From Bimastos eiseni (lineage: Eukaryota; Annelida; Clitellata; Crassiclitellata; Lumbricidae), in contig OY365817.1 in assembly GCA_959347315.1 (NCBI GenBank), positions 5,592,231-5,656,230 on the forward strand: a stretch of 64,000 nucleotides of DNA. The letters are read 5' to 3'. The position numbers and the translations under genes are program-made. Shown here one piece after another: positions 12,901-28,000 of the stretch (its first letter is position 1; the number at the start of each line of letters is the position of its first letter). The notes beneath the pieces were generated by a model that did not search any database, was not told where the DNA came from, and saw only the letters and a list, made by a program, of their open reading frames with translations.

Positions 12901-15900
12901 ATTATCATGTCATACAGGAGACAAAGCGAGGCATTTATCTACGTAATTGTGTTGGTCGTTGTTAACTTATGAATTTCTCTTTCTCTTGATAAATGCTTAA
13001 CTGCTTAATACTCTCAGTGACACATTGCATCATCTGCCATTAAACGCCATAGCCTACGAATATTTATTAGTAGGGACATAATCATATAACAGCTTGTTCC
13101 TGGCTTGTGGGTGTTACAACTTTGGGCAAGCTTACGGTCTAAACAGGGGGGGGGCAATTGTCTGGGGGGGTTATTGTCCAAGGGAATTGCCCATTCCCAT
13201 TGACGGTTGACGACCTCCACGAATCCTCTAATGGCCTTTAAGGCCTTGATAGACTTTCTGGACCTTCTGATGTTGCATTATATGCAGGATGGCATCTTAT
13301 GCATGTAAGTATACAATACAATGCAATGTCTGTAATTTGATAAAATGCCCTCCTTACAGAAAGTTCAGAAGTGCACCTTGAAGCCAGACGACCAATAAGA
13401 GCCATAGGCACTGAACGTGGTAGGTTTTCAGGTTTGAGCGAAGTTGAGAGAGTTGCGAACATGAGAAGGTAGAGAGTTCCAGATGGAAGGACCGGCAACA
13501 GTGAATGACCGCCGGCCGAAGACAAGACGTGTACTAGGGACAACGTACTATCCAGCAAAGGCCGATCTAAGAGAGGAACGGCCTTTAACAGAGCTGCAAA
13601 GCGTGACCATAGAGGATGGCACATGACCTGTGCGTGCTCTGTACATGAGGAGTGCCAGCTTGTAGCAAATACGCTCACAGACAGGAAGCCAGTGTAGAGA
13701 ACGAAGAGCAAGTGTGATATGGTCTCGGTAGGAGAGTCCAAGGCACAGTTGTGCGGCTTGATACGGTATTCTAGTTAGCGGAAGCAGTGCGCATTCAGGG
13801 AGGCCAAAGAGTACTGAGTTGCAGTAGTCAAGTCGTGTCAGAATAAGGCAGTGTATCAGTGTTTTTAGTGATGTAGAGTTAAGAATAGAGCGAAGTTGTC
13901 GGATTCTCTGGAGATGAAACAGGCATGCTCTGGAGATTGCAGCAATTTGAGGTTTGAAGGAAAGTTTTGAGTAGAGGATGACTTCAAGGTCTCGAACAGT
14001 GAGTGATGGAGAGAGTAGAGAAGAAGATGTAGAGAGTGAGAGTTCAGCGCTTTGAGGAAGCTTAGAGGAGCGGTCAAACCAGATGAACTCGGATTTGCCT
14101 GGGTTGCATAGACAGACTCCCTCGCATGATGTCGTCAATGCTTCTCCTGGAAGAGGTGTCGTTGGCTGATTTGATGTTTAATCCAGGATTCTCGAGTTTT
14201 CGGCCATTCTCAAATGACGATACAGTCTTTCGAGTCTCCTGGCTTCCCTCTATGACTTTGAGCATTCCCATCAAAGCAAGGACATCCTGCTCTTGGTCGT
14301 ATGGTGATGTTGCGTAGAGTAGGTCTTGCAGTGTGGAATCGTAGAGTAGGAAGACTTGGTCAGGATGAGGTGGAGTTTGAGATGTAGATGCCATTCCGAA
14401 GAGTTCAGTGGCAAGAAGGTCCTGAGTGAATGCATATAGGTTGAAGTCTGTTAAGCATGAACGCTTCACAACATCACGGGTGAGATTTTCGATTGATGCA
14501 GAAACTGATCAGAGAGTGATCCGAGAGGCTAGGGTTGGAGAAGGAGAGGGTCTGGATGAGATCATCAGTGGGTGTGATGATGACATCAAGAGTATGTTCT
14601 CTGGTATGTGTGGGCTGTACAAAGGAGAAGGAGTCAAGAGTCAAGAAGAGTGATGGCTGTGGTATCAAAACAGATTGGTATTGTAGGTAGACAGGGTAGG
14701 AGAGTACAGAGAGGTGAGATAAGAACTCGGAGAATTCTTTGAAGAAGATAGGCGATGTTTTCTGAGAGCCGGGGTGATAGAGACCAACGACAAGTAGCGT
14801 AGGCACCCGGAAGTAACAAGAATGGAGAGGTGTTCGAAGGTGGTGCTTGGTGGAGCGCAGAGTTTATGGTGGAATATGCATATCCCAAGTATGTGTGTAT
14901 GCATGTTTAAGCATACATACATACTTAGACATACCTGGAATTCCACTGAGGCCTCATCTGGTCATTTGCAAACAGATATAAACAGGGCCTTCTGATTCTA
15001 TGCTTTTTAGATGTTGCCCCAGATGTTGATCAAAGCATCATAATAGCTGATGAAACCCTTCCAATGGCACTCTTCAAGTGAGTGGTGTCCCAGACAGTTT
15101 GAGCAGCAGCAGCAGCTGTGAGGACTGCAAAAGTCACATGGTCAAGGCGTAAACGAATTGCCCCTTAAACAATTTCATTATCCAGACATAAGTCACATAG
15201 TGAATTGAAGATCTGCTCAGGTGTTGCCAAGAAGTGGTTCATATGTCTTTGTAGCATGGTGTGTGAATTCTTCATTCAGGCGATGATGGTCACTTCTACT
15301 TCAGCTCCTTAAGCACAACAATCGGCTGACTGCTATTGTTTCATGGTGTATACGCTGTCTTTTGGAGTCATACACACATCCATGCATACATACTCACATG
15401 CATACTTACATGCATACATACATAGTTCACATATACATGCATATACAACTATGCAGACACAGCCATACACAGAGGAGCACCTCTGAGTAGATATCTTGAA
15501 GTGGCGCTCTATAAAATCTTTTTGATTGATGGATTGATTGATGCATACATGACTAAAACCATACACACATACATGAACATACATAAATACATACACACAT
15601 GCATTCACCCACACATTCATATACACACATACATAAGCATATATTTTTTTGAAGCAAGTCTTGGTGAAGTTGGCTGGCCTTTAAGCAACTCTTGGTGAAG
15701 TTGGCTGACCTTGAAGCAACTCTTGGTGAAGTTGGCTGGCCTTTAAGCAACTCTGTGTGAAGTTGGCTGGCCTTTAAGCAACTCTTTGTGAAGTTGGCTG
15801 GCCTTGAAGCAACTCTTGATGAAGTTGGCTGGCCTTTAAGCAACTCTTGGTGAAGTTGGCTGGCCTTTAAGCAACTCTTGGTGAAGTTGGCTGGCCTTGA

Positions 15901-16002
15901 AGCAACTCTTGGTGAAGTTGGCTGGCCTTGAAGCAACTCTGGGTGAAGTTGGCTGGCCTTTAAGCAACTCTTGGTGAATCAACACAGCCACACAACTACA
16001 CT

Positions 16003-16093
<91 letters not shown>

Positions 16094-19000
16094 CCCTACA
16101 CATGCAGAAGCAGGCACAGTAAATTGTTGTTGGTCTTGCTATATTGATGTGGCTTGCTCTATCTTCTTTCTTCTTGATACATGAGGTTTTTGATTCTTAG
16201 TCCTTCCAAATTGCGTGGGAAATGATAAAATGAGATGATATTAATGATCTGGTCAATAATTTCACTAGCGTTGAATGAATAAAAGGAGAGAATCATTCTT
16301 CATTTTTGTATGAACTGAGTTGGATCAGAACCTGATGCTGCTCTGAATTCCTTGGAGTCAAATGCTTCAGGGCCACATACCTGGAATACCTGACGTCGTC
16401 TATCCGGCGTTTACTACCCTGTTATTTTCACTGGCGTCTAGCTCAGCATATCTGCATCTGGCTCCAGCTGATGCTCGCTGTAAATGACCTGATGACGTTT
16501 ATGTCGGAGCGAACCAGAAATTATAAATAGGTTTTGAAGTGCTTGACCAAGATAGATCCTTGAACTGTGGGAAGGTTTTCTTCTCCTGCAGCTGGCCAAT
16601 AGTGAGTCTTCTATATTCACTCTTCAGTCAGTCGGCGCTCTTTCAAATTAATGGGGGCAATCTGATAGGATATTTTCTGTTTGATATTTCTTGAATCATT
16701 GTTGCATGGGATGATGGGATATCAATGGATATCATATGATGGATCAAATGCGTTTAAAGACCTATATTGTAATCTCACACTTCTAACATTAAATGTTTAA
16801 ATGGCAGATCATCATTCATCTCACTTTCACTTCATTCAACACCAGCGACAAGTAATTCAGAAGAACTTCTCCGCTTTTCTGGCTTTGGGACAATGCCACT
16901 GCATTAAAAGAAATACGAATGAGGTCAAACGTTGTATCTACAACTTACATCTTCCTAAATGTTTCATTCACTCAAACAAGATACTATCTTTGTTTCTGCT
17001 TACTTCTGCAAATAAATTATATAATATCTCTTTACATTTGTCAGGCCTTTGTGGAATTATCAGGAAATAAGCACATGCAAGGTGACGATTTTGGTGATGA
17101 AAGTCCAATGATAGAATTGACGACTGACTTCATGTCTTGTTGTGGAAAACCAGACTCCAATGGATTATTCGACCCTCATCTGTTCAATATCCCACTCAGA
17201 GGTTAGAAATACAAATCAATCAGTCATTCTAGTCTTTTTAATAGCTTTACGGAATGTTAAAGCAAAATTTGCACCAATATTTCACTCAAACTATACTTTC
17301 CAGATATATTATACTCCTAGTACTTACATTTCCAAGATGACTGCAAATAATTATACATTTCCATATATTTTTATAGGGTAGACCATTTAAAATTTTTGGG
17401 GAAAAATATTGATACACAAAGATCTTTAGCATTTTTATAGTAACTTCATCTTAGTTAAAACATCATGTTCCAAAGCAGGAACTTCCCTACATGAATTGAA
17501 GTTGAAGGAACCATTGTCTGAAAAAGTGTAAAGGTGTTTTTGGCTGTTTGCAAATCTGTAAAAATAAGCAAGGAATAGGTGAGCTTAACATGCTGGGTGT
17601 TAGAATATATGGCTAAACCAATTACTCCCTTACTTTACGCACATCTCTGTGTCTCTTTTGGCCAAGCAGATTTGGAGCCAATTCATTGTCAATTCATATG
17701 CTTAAAATTGACAAAGGGCTTCCGAAAACAAGTCCTGTGGTTGTGCGGCAAATAGTATTGCAAACAATGTTGCCACAGCAGCCAGTGATGTTTCCGTTTT
17801 GGGAATGATCTGAATGTTGCACTGGTTGTAGTGACTTTGCCTCCGCTGACCAAGGAAACGGATCTTCTGAAACTGTTGACAGTCGACCGGACTAAGGAAG
17901 AAGGGTTTCGGGTAAAGGAAGAAGGATCGTTCGTTGATGGAATTCAAACAGACACAACCGACAACAATCATGGCTCAGACAAAGCAGAACAGGTTAGAAG
18001 AACATCAGTAGTATAATTACAGCGGATTCCGGGCCAGAGCCCTCCCATTGGTCGGTTTTCTAGAGCACCTCGCTCCCAAAGGTCGGTGCTTCTTCTTTCG
18101 CTGATTGGTCCGGGTGCAAGGCGAAGCCGAGCGCTGATAAACTTACCTAAGCGGCCTGTGGGCTCCCCTCGTTAGCATATCTGGTCGCCAGGAGATGACC
18201 ATCAGAGGTCGGCAGCCTTGGTACTGCCTTATCTGCAACCCAAATTTGCATAGCTCCCTCCCTGGCTGCGGCTCTCCTAAGTTGCACATCGGCTAGGTGA
18301 TGGATAAATCTAGGTCAAAGTCGTTCCTCCCAGCATTGGGGCTTTATCACAGCTTAGCTTCTTCCTTGGTGCTGCCATATCTACGCCTAATTTGCATAGT
18401 TGTTTCTTCCTGCATATACGATATTCATTTATTTAGAAATAACACAATCTGACAATAACGCAGAAACGCTATATGAGTGGCAGTATTCAATATTTGTAGC
18501 TAGAATTAATAACAAAATTGTAAATAAATATTTTTTTATGATGATCTTGGGACAAACTGAGAGTCGTCTTTGGGTGGGAGAACATGGTTGTGTGCTCTAG
18601 GCCTTGATTGGTGAATGGAGTGGGGACGGAGTGGAGGTAGGAGTTGGTGAAGAACATGCTTAGGGTGGGGTACAATGGGGAAAAGGAGTTTGACATCTGC
18701 TTTGTTTGCAAGTTCAGAGACTGCTGGGGAGGATTGTTCTAAGTAACCTTGGCGTTTGGCTCTTCTTAGGAATTTTTCTAAGTGCTCCTTGGCAGAGGCT
18801 AGGGTCAGACCCATCCAGGATGGGGTGGCATATAACAATTTAGCTACGGTAGGTGCTTTGGTCTTGCTATGAATGGAAGAGGTAGAAAATCCACGGGTCT
18901 TGAGTTTTCTGTTGGCATAAAATGAGGAGGAGCAAGTTGATCAATGTGAGCTGTGAGTGTTAAGTTATCCTGGAAGAGGTGTAGGTCTGAACACAGTATT

Positions 19001-22000
19001 TTTAAAGTTTTAGCTTGGGTTACACCAGGTATTTGAGGGAGGGGATGATTGGTGTCGAGGGCAGAAAATGATAATTTCTTTAGATTTCGAGTTATTTAAG
19101 ATAAGGTTATTAGCTGAAACCCAGGTAGAGATTGAAAGTAGTTCAGATTGGATAGTATGAGCTTGAAAGGATCTGGTAGGAAGGCATGAACCGATTCCGT
19201 CGCAGCAGTCGGGTTTCCATAGGAATCATTCCACGGAGACCATCTTGCTTCGATTATTGTCAGACCTCTTGTTAGAATTGTACATTTAAAAATACCAATA
19301 ACAACGCCTACTCCTATTACTGTCGTAGATGAATTATGACACTGGTATCTTGGGATTATATTCCATGTATTCGATAGAGCTTCCGTTACTATTCTGTTTA
19401 AAGGTCAAAGTGACACTTCATGATGCTTTGTATAATTCATTAAGTAATGTTAATTTTCCATTAAAAAAACAATGCTATTTCTGCTTCACAAACATTTTAC
19501 TTTATCACCTCTGGAGGCTATTGACTGTGGGGCTATTGACCCTCCTTGCTCTTTTTGACGTAAGCTCTGCCTTTGACTGGATGGACCACTCCATTCTTAT
19601 ACAGTGCCTCTCGACCTTCTTTGGCCTGGTAGACCAGCCATTTGAATGGCTTAGGCTTTTCTTATTGGACCGCACAAGCTGTTTGGCCATTGGCTTGTCT
19701 AGGTCTCCTTTGGGTGCCTCAAGGTTCTGTCTTAGGGCCTTTGTTATACCTTCTCCACACTGCTGATATTTGCCCCTTGTTGGGGTCTTGGAGGCTTTTA
19801 CATCAATTATTTGTGGACGATGTGCAAACCTACTACATCCGCACACGCTCATCGGATGAGGTGGCTATTATGCGTCAGATGTATCAGCCATGGACGTCCT
19901 CTCTTCTTGGATGGCCTCCAATCGGCTCCTCTTAAACCCTAGGAAATGCAGCTTATTTGGTTGGGAGGCCACAGGCAACTTTATGGTATTGACATCCCCG
20001 ACTTACCCTGCTCTTTCACATAACCTTTTCCCTGACAGTTCGTGATCTGGGATCTACTCTTGACTCTGAGCTCACTCTCTCAACACGTGATCCTGTAATT
20101 GCACAGTGCTGTTACTACTACCAGCTTCATCAACTTCAAGTGGTCTCTCACTCTCTCACCCACGATGCGATCTTGTTTCTTGTTCATGCCTTTGTTACTG
20201 CTCGAGTTGACCATTGCTGATCCTTACTTGCTGGCCTTTCTCTTCTAGTTCTGGGGTGATTGGATCGGCTTCAGTGCTCGGCTGCTAGGCTTATTGGGCG
20301 GTTTCCTAAATTCTCCTCTGTTTCTGCATACATACGCGATGTTTTGCATTGGCTGCCAGTGCCACAGAGAATTTCATACCGCATTACTGCTTTTGCTTCG
20401 CGTTGCATTCTTGGTTGTGCTCTATCACAATTGCGTGATCTTTGCTACCCAGTGTCTGACGTCGCAGCTCGTCGGGTGCTTTGCTCTGTGACGAGGTGTG
20501 AGCTTCTAGTTCCATGCATTCTCGGTTGTGGGCCCTTCAATCTGGAATGATCTCCCATTCGAGCTCCGCTTATTGCTTGTGGCCCAACCGTTAAGTTTTT
20601 ACAAGTTCCTCAAGTCTTTTTTCTTTAGTCGTGGCTGGGCTGGGAGCGCTACAGACTCCTGAGTCCTGAGTAGGTTCTTGAAGGGGCGCTAAGTAAATGC
20701 TCAGAATGAATGAATTAGTGAATACATCATGTGGCAACACGTGTTGACTTATTGCAAATAGTAAATACTCTGATGGAATGAGACTGTTTGGATGAAAGAC
20801 AGCTAGAACTTGTATGAAAACATGGTCGCAACCAATTGCTTTAAAAGGCAGTTAAGTGGACCACTGTCATGTGGTAAAGTGTAAACTTAGAATGATGCTT
20901 GTTGCTTGGTTATTCAAAGGCAGGCCTACGGTGCTATCAAGTAGCAACAGTAGAAGCTGCACAACAATTATTTCTTAACATGGATGTCAATAACTTTATG
21001 CTGTGGGTTGTTTAACTGGGTTAATTGGATCAAAGAACAAACTTAGGATGTAGGCTACAGTGGAAATTGCAAGCCAACCAAATTAAAGCTTATGAGCTTG
21101 TCAGTGGAAAGAAGGCAGGGCAGTGGGAGAGATAACTGGAAAGAAGGCAGTGCAGAGGGAGAGATCACTGGAAAGAAGACAGTGTAGTAGGAGAGGTCAC
21201 TGGAAAGAAGGTAGTGTAGTTGGAGAGTTCACTGGAAAGAGGGCAGTGCAGTGGGAGATGTCACTGGAAAGATGGCAGTGCAGTGGGAGATGTCACTGGA
21301 AAGAAGGCAGTGCAGTCGGAGAGATCACTGGAAAGAAGATATATTGCAGTGGGGGAGGTCACTGGAAAGAAGGCAGTGCAGTGGGAGAGGTCACTGGGAA
21401 AAAGGCAGTGCAGTGGGAGAGGTCACTGAAACAAAGGCAGTGCAATGGGAGAGGTTCACTGGAAAGAAGGCAGTGCAGTAGGAGAGGTTACTGTAAAGAA
21501 GGCAGTGCAATAGGAGAGGTCACTGGAGAGAAGGCAGTGCAGTGAGGGAAGTCACTGGAAAGAAGGCAGTGCAGTGAGGGAGGTCACTGGATAGAAGATA
21601 GTGCAGTGGGAATGGTTCTTTCAATTACAGACACCGAACTCAAGGCCACAGATATAAATTATTCAATAAAACCAAAAGTAAGATTTTCTTCTTCTTCTTG
21701 TTCTCTGCCTCCTCAGCAGGTTCAAATGTCGTATGTCGCCATTCCTCTCGCTGTTGAGCGTCTTCTTTCAGCTTTCCATATCCACCTGTCATCAACCAAT
21801 CAAGTAACACCTGTCTTGGTCTCCCTCTTGTCTGCCTCCACTTCATTTTTCCTTCTATGACTGTTCTTAGTAGTGAGTCTTCTCTCAGCATGTGCCCAAT
21901 TCATTTTCTTTGTCTCGTTCTTATTGTGAGTATCAGGGTTCTTTCGTCTCAAGTCTTTTCCATCACTTCTTCATTTGTTTTATGTTCCGTTCAGCTAATT

Positions 22001-25000
22001 TTCTCCATTTTTCTACATGTCCGCATTTAGGCTAAAAGTAAAGGCACAAATTCTTCAGTGCAGAAGTTACGACCTTTTATAATCGTTTAGAATTTTAGCA
22101 TGTTGTTTCTGTAGCTTTTAAGCGGAAGCTGGATTATCACTGTCTTTGCGATCTTAGAAACGTGATAAAACTCTATAACACACGTGGAAGACGATGTAGG
22201 TGACGTATAGGCTAACTAACTTTATGGTCTGAAGACAAGCGACGTGTTGGGCATTCCTATAATGTTTGGTAAATAGATGCACTGAATACACAGGAGGAAT
22301 TTGATTAGCTGAAGCAGCGGAGTGCATGTCAAGTGACATGTATTGAAAGAAATTAAGTGTGGTTGCAAATTCATGGCTGTTGACAGATACAAAAAACGCT
22401 GAGGCATTCTGTATGTTTTCACGGCTCACTGACTGCTTTATCCTGCTCCTAGTTGCTTCTGCGTACAAGAAAAGTGGGAGGAAGGATAGAGTAGTAGGGG
22501 AGGGTTAAAGCTATCTCCCTCCATGGCTTTCTTTGCGATGTCGGTCTCTTTGATATTTTTTTATTGAGGGAATTTCATTTTGGTATTGTGTTGGATGTCG
22601 GCCGCGCTTTCAAAGCCGGAGTTGTCGGTGTCTCAAAAGAAAACACTTTGTGATAATTAATTCTATCGTTTGCCGGATCTGGATTCGTCAACAGAGGATG
22701 ACTGAAGACAGATCGAGAGAGTATTTTATAGGGACCATGTGATGGGGCTTCATGACGAGGTTGGGGTTAGAGTGGGGGCCTTGTGGTGTCTTTCTTATGA
22801 AGTTTTAGTCCTTTTCTCTGTTGATGGTTTTTGGCGTCCTTGTCATTGCCATAGGCCTAGTTTGAATGTTTGATGCTTTGACTGTTTTAGTTGGGGTGAA
22901 CTTTTATGGGCTGCAGATATAAAAATTCCCCTTGATGCCTCTCAATGATGGTCCGCATTCACCCAAAATGCCTGACACAAAACATTGTCAGAGAAATGCA
23001 TAGCCAACATGCACGTTACACAAACGCACACGTGTGGCGTGTGCCTGCATATTTATAATATAAGCGAACAGAGTTGTGACGAAATGTGTCATGAAAATGT
23101 CTGATGAACTCAACTTATTTCTAACGCTTTTCTCACTGCGTCATTCGTCAGATGACAAGACGCACTTCTGTTTTGAATTTGTCTCAACCGTCTGGATTGT
23201 CGGATGGCATAACAACTTAGGACGGCAAATCAATTGTCGGCCTGCCAGCTATATCTCTATATATAGGCCTAAAGAGAGAATTCTGTGTGTGCTTCTGTAT
23301 GTATGTATTAGGCTATTTATAAAGCGCCTTATAAGAACCTTTCTAAGGCGCTAAACGTAGGTACCCAACAGGTCTAAACAAGACCATCAAGTCCCCACGA
23401 GCTGCAGCACGCACGGATCGACGACCTGGCTGGAGACGGTAGAGTTGTACCGATATCACTTTTTGCCGATTATGCCGATAACAATTATTGCCGATTATTC
23501 ATTTGCAGATACCCGATTAAATTTTAGCCGATTATTTAGCCGATTATTTCATTGTGTTTCCCGAGATGTCCGGTTCCAAAAGATAGACCTACTGCTACTG
23601 TCTATTGTTGTGATACAAGCAAACAATTCCCCCGTAGGAGACGTATGCATCTAGTTGGGGACTAATCCTAGGTAGGCAATACAGATTAGACACACCGCCC
23701 GCCGTCAAACTGTGCCCAGGGTAATTAAAGGCCAAGGAACGGCTGGCCAATTCACAGCCACCCATCTAGTCTCAGGCGACTGACATGTGTTGGGGAGATC
23801 TGATTGGCAGCTAGCAGGTATTCATTAGGCATGCCTCCACGATGTACATTCATCGGTTTCTCTGTTGGATTGGCCAGCCATTCCTTGGCCTTTAAGCAGG
23901 CACTATTACTCACTCTGCACAAGACCTATGTTGACACATTCCCATGGTCTACACTAGCACAGTGGGTGGTCTCACCACTGGTCTGAAGAAGCCATTGACT
24001 CGACGATACGATATGGGAGAGGAACGAAATGCTGTCCTTCGCAGACCCAGTGATGTTGCTGTCGTCATTTTGCTTTTTTAGACTGAAAATAATATTATTA
24101 AATTAAAAAAATTTTAAATATCGGCGTCGATTATCTTGCCGATATCCAATATTGCCGATATCTCTATAATCAGTACAGCTCTAGGAGACGGAAAGACAGA
24201 GCTTTCTGTTGTATTCTGGAGCCGTGCCGATCACAGATGTCCATCCCATGAGGATGATCTTGAATGGGTTCTGTATCGATAGTCCGAAGATTGCATGGTG
24301 ACGGGTCGATAGATGATACGATTGTGGTTTTAATGAAAAGAATTATGTTTCTTAGAACCTATATTGCATTATTCTTTTCATTCATCCAGCTTCCATTTAG
24401 GCATGATTCTTTTCATATCAATCCACCTCCCAGTTTTGCACATTCTTTTCAGGAATTAGTCCAGATTCTAAATAAATTAATGTCGGAATATAGAATCTTC
24501 GGACTATTGAACCTTCAGACTATTGAACCTTCGGAATATCGAACCTTTGGACTATCGAGCAAACACCTTCGAATGTGATCTTATCCTCAACCGGGAGCCA
24601 GCGCAATGTGTCACGCCTATAGCTTAAAATATGCGAGTATTTTGGCAGTTTGGCGCAGTTGAGAACGGATTGAAGCTGTCTTATCCAGAACTTGGCAGAC
24701 CCGCAAGGACACCGTTGCAGTAGTCCAGGCGAGTCAGCACGAAGGAGTGAACAAGAGTCATGGCGGCGTCAATTGGCAGATTTCGCCGAATGACTCTAAT
24801 CTGACGCAGTTGATAAAAGCAAGACATGCAAAGGGAGCTGACATGTTCCTCCAAGGACAGGTCTTCATCCAGAAGAACTCCCAGGTCCCGGACAACGCGT
24901 TGTACCTTCCAATGAGGAAATGCTGCTCTAATCGCCTCGAACGTGCTTGTCTCGTGCCCAGCCACATAAATTCAGTTTGATCCAGGTTCAAACTTAGCCG

Positions 25001-28000
25001 ATTGGAGGACATCCAGATTTGCACTTGCTCCACAATTGCCAAGATTTTTGAGATACACTCCAATGCCTCAGATGGGTGGCATGTCAAGTACAGTTGGGAG
25101 TCGTCAGCATATTAATAAACCCGGGCTCCGAAAGAACAGATGATCTTTGTTCAATTAGCTGTATATAGCAATTACACTTGTAGGCCGAGGACTGAGCTTT
25201 GCAGGATGCCGAATGTCAAAGGTGCCCATGTCTGTCTGTTTGGCTATGCATTTGCATAGTTTTAGAGCTATTCACTCGAAACCTTCACCATTGGCTCGGG
25301 GAACAAAGGGCCAAAGACCTGTCTCAGGACCCCCACCAAGGAAAGTTTCCTTTTCAGTCACCAGTAGCGTATCACATGCTATATATTTGCCGACATGTGC
25401 ACGTGATATCTGTCTGCCAGACCTCCTCTTCTTTAGACCGTCATGGATGGTTTGGGAGATATCGTACAGGTAGCAGTAGTTGGCCATCGTTTGCACAATG
25501 GGTATGTACTTTGTACGCATCAGTGTCTATACACAATTCCGCTTATGCATTTCCACACTTTTACAGCTATTCACTCGAAATCTTTGCCGTTCGCTTGGGG
25601 AACACCTGGAACACCCAGTAGAAGGTTGGTCTTCCTACTCTCCTAGGCCAAAAACCTGTCTCAATCAGCGCAATGCCAGGTTCCCCAGCTAGTACTCATA
25701 GTAGCTGTGTCCACCTGGGCTGAAGAGAACAATAAATGGCATCAAATAATAATGACAATTGTAAACACCTGCCACAGTCTGTCAAAAAGTTTGCAATTAT
25801 ATTTAAAACCAATACAAATCTAGTTTGTAACACAAATAAACTCTATAAACTCTATGAGTGGTGTTGATTGCTGGATCATTAGGCTATTATTATATAGGCC
25901 TATAGATTTTATCAGCTTATCTGAAACTTCAGTTCCTCGTCCGCAGATAGGCTTACGGAGTAATGTCGTTTGTAACTGATGATCATGAGGTTCCATGAAT
26001 TTCTTACAAGTGTTCGATTCAAGGGTAGAAAGGTTGTTGTTTCTGCTCCTTTCCACATTGAAGTTACGGGCAATATTTTTGGACATGTTAGAATTAACAT
26101 GCCATGGAACAGTGCCTTTTGTGAGGTTATAAAAATGCACTACATAAATGTTCAGATGAATGCATATGATAGGTAAGTTCACAGTTTAGGGATCGTCTGA
26201 CGATCACATGTTCATTTGACTGGTTGCCTAGTTTGTCCTGTCTATTTCAACACAGCACACCTTCTCCTCCTCCTCCTCCTCCTCCTCCTCCATTCATCTG
26301 TTTCTCATGGCAGTTGTTTTTCTCATCCCATGACTTTTCCAGACACTTCAGGTCATTTCTGATGGTCTTCTGTCAGTTTTTTTCTCAGCCCTCCTTCCTA
26401 TTTTCTTTCCAGGTATCCGTTTTGATGATCGGTTGGCTCATCCATCTTTTCCAGTAGGAAGCAAATGCCAATCTTCTTCCTGTGATAATTCTCCAATTCT
26501 CTCTGCTTGCTGTTCCATCACATCTTTTTAATATTTTGTCAGTGTGAGGAGATTTGTGGATAATTGTCTGTAACCATCTGTGTTGCATTATATTCAATCT
26601 TGTTTGCCGCTTTCCTCTTGTGTGTCAGTGTGTGGCAAGTTTCCTCTGGGGCCACGTCATAGTTAGTACTGATTTGTCTGTGGAGAAAACTTTGTACCTA
26701 AGTACAATTGATACTGTTTTTGTTGACAAATTTACTCTTCCTGACATTGAACAAGATTTCATTAAGAAATTGATACTGTTCTTTTTGCTACTTTATATAT
26801 ATATATATATATATATTCAACCACATTATTACAGGTCAACAGCTAAGAAAATTGAATGGCTAACACTTTGTAATTTGGTTGGATTACATATCGATGATTT
26901 ACGCAAGAGCCAACCAAGCCACATGGCTTATGGCCTTGCATTGCTAGGAATCCTCATTGTAGAAAACTGAGCATAGAAAGTGACAGACTGTGTGTGCTGT
27001 GTGTTTATCGGTAAATCATGTAACAGTTAAGTTTTAATAGATTTAACTTAACACTATTGAATAGACAGAGAGGGTAATGTTAATGAAATCATCTGAACTG
27101 TATTGCAAAAAGAGCTTATACACCATTCCTACTCTCAAATTAACCATAAAAACCAATGAAGCATCATTGTGCAGTTTTCAGTGTTGTGCACGAGACCAAA
27201 ACCTCGAGACCAAGACCGAGAGGTCCAAGACCAAGACCTGGTGGTCCGAGACCAAGACCAAGATCGGGTGGTCCGAGACCAAGACCAAAACCGATGCTAT
27301 AAACAATTCAATATATTAAGACACTAAAACGGAATAACACGATTAAAACATTAATTTTATTGCTGAAGAATACGAATCTTAATAATGGTCCAGGAACAGT
27401 TTTACCGGCCAGTCTGAACTCTTGCGGGTTCAGCCCTTGGCTTCAGCCTGAGAATATCACACTATAAATTACTTACAGTATACGATAGGTAAATACTAAA
27501 TACTTTTAGACAAGTAGATTAATGTTCCATTTCAATGACGTAGGCCTACTTGTACTCGGAATTGTAGGTCAATAGTGACTACACGTGGCTGACCACATAC
27601 TTATTAGATTGTTCCAGAACCTTGATTTTGTGAAAGCAAATTTTGAAATGGCTGGTTCCGTTGCAAATGCATTTATAGCCCACAGTGACATGTTTACATA
27701 GATGGTCAACACGTCATAAATCGATAACAATCACATAGGGCCTAAACACCGGTGTCTCTAATCGAAAATAACCGACAAATATAATATTGCTCTAATACGG
27801 AAAATGACCAAGAATGCTAACCTAAGACGGAGACCAATTCCAAGACCATTCCTTTAAGACTAAGACCGACACATTCGAGACTAAGACCAAGACCAAAACC
27901 GATGGTCTGAGACCAAGACCGATGCATTTAAGACCAAGACCGCAGTTTTCCGGTCTTGAGACCGTCTCGAGACAAAGACCGCGGTCTCGAGACCACATCC

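Larger units (their letters stand above)
5009..17044 (+). other. nkd intron 3 (12 kb, repeat-rich)
   Basis: Separates coding exons 3 and 4. It holds the 27-bp minisatellite, a piggyBac-like MITE, trinucleotide arrays, a LINE fragment, a 31-bp minisatellite and a CA array, each listed separately. The remaining sequence, including 6870-7600, 8105-8640, 8890-9830, 9960-10830, 11240-12580 and 16130-17044, shows no convincing exon by eye. The Ser/Leu-rich frames around 11400-12480 come from CT- and CTG-rich low-complexity sequence. Confidence 0.8.

Noticed and set aside
15553..15936. Minus-strand LLKGQPTSPRVASRPANFTK repeat protein
   Set aside because: Translation of a 31-bp minisatellite that cycles through three frames.
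21123..21545. Overlapping frames of TGKKAVQWERSLERRQ repeats
   Set aside because: The 32-bp minisatellite has no stop in any plus-strand frame.
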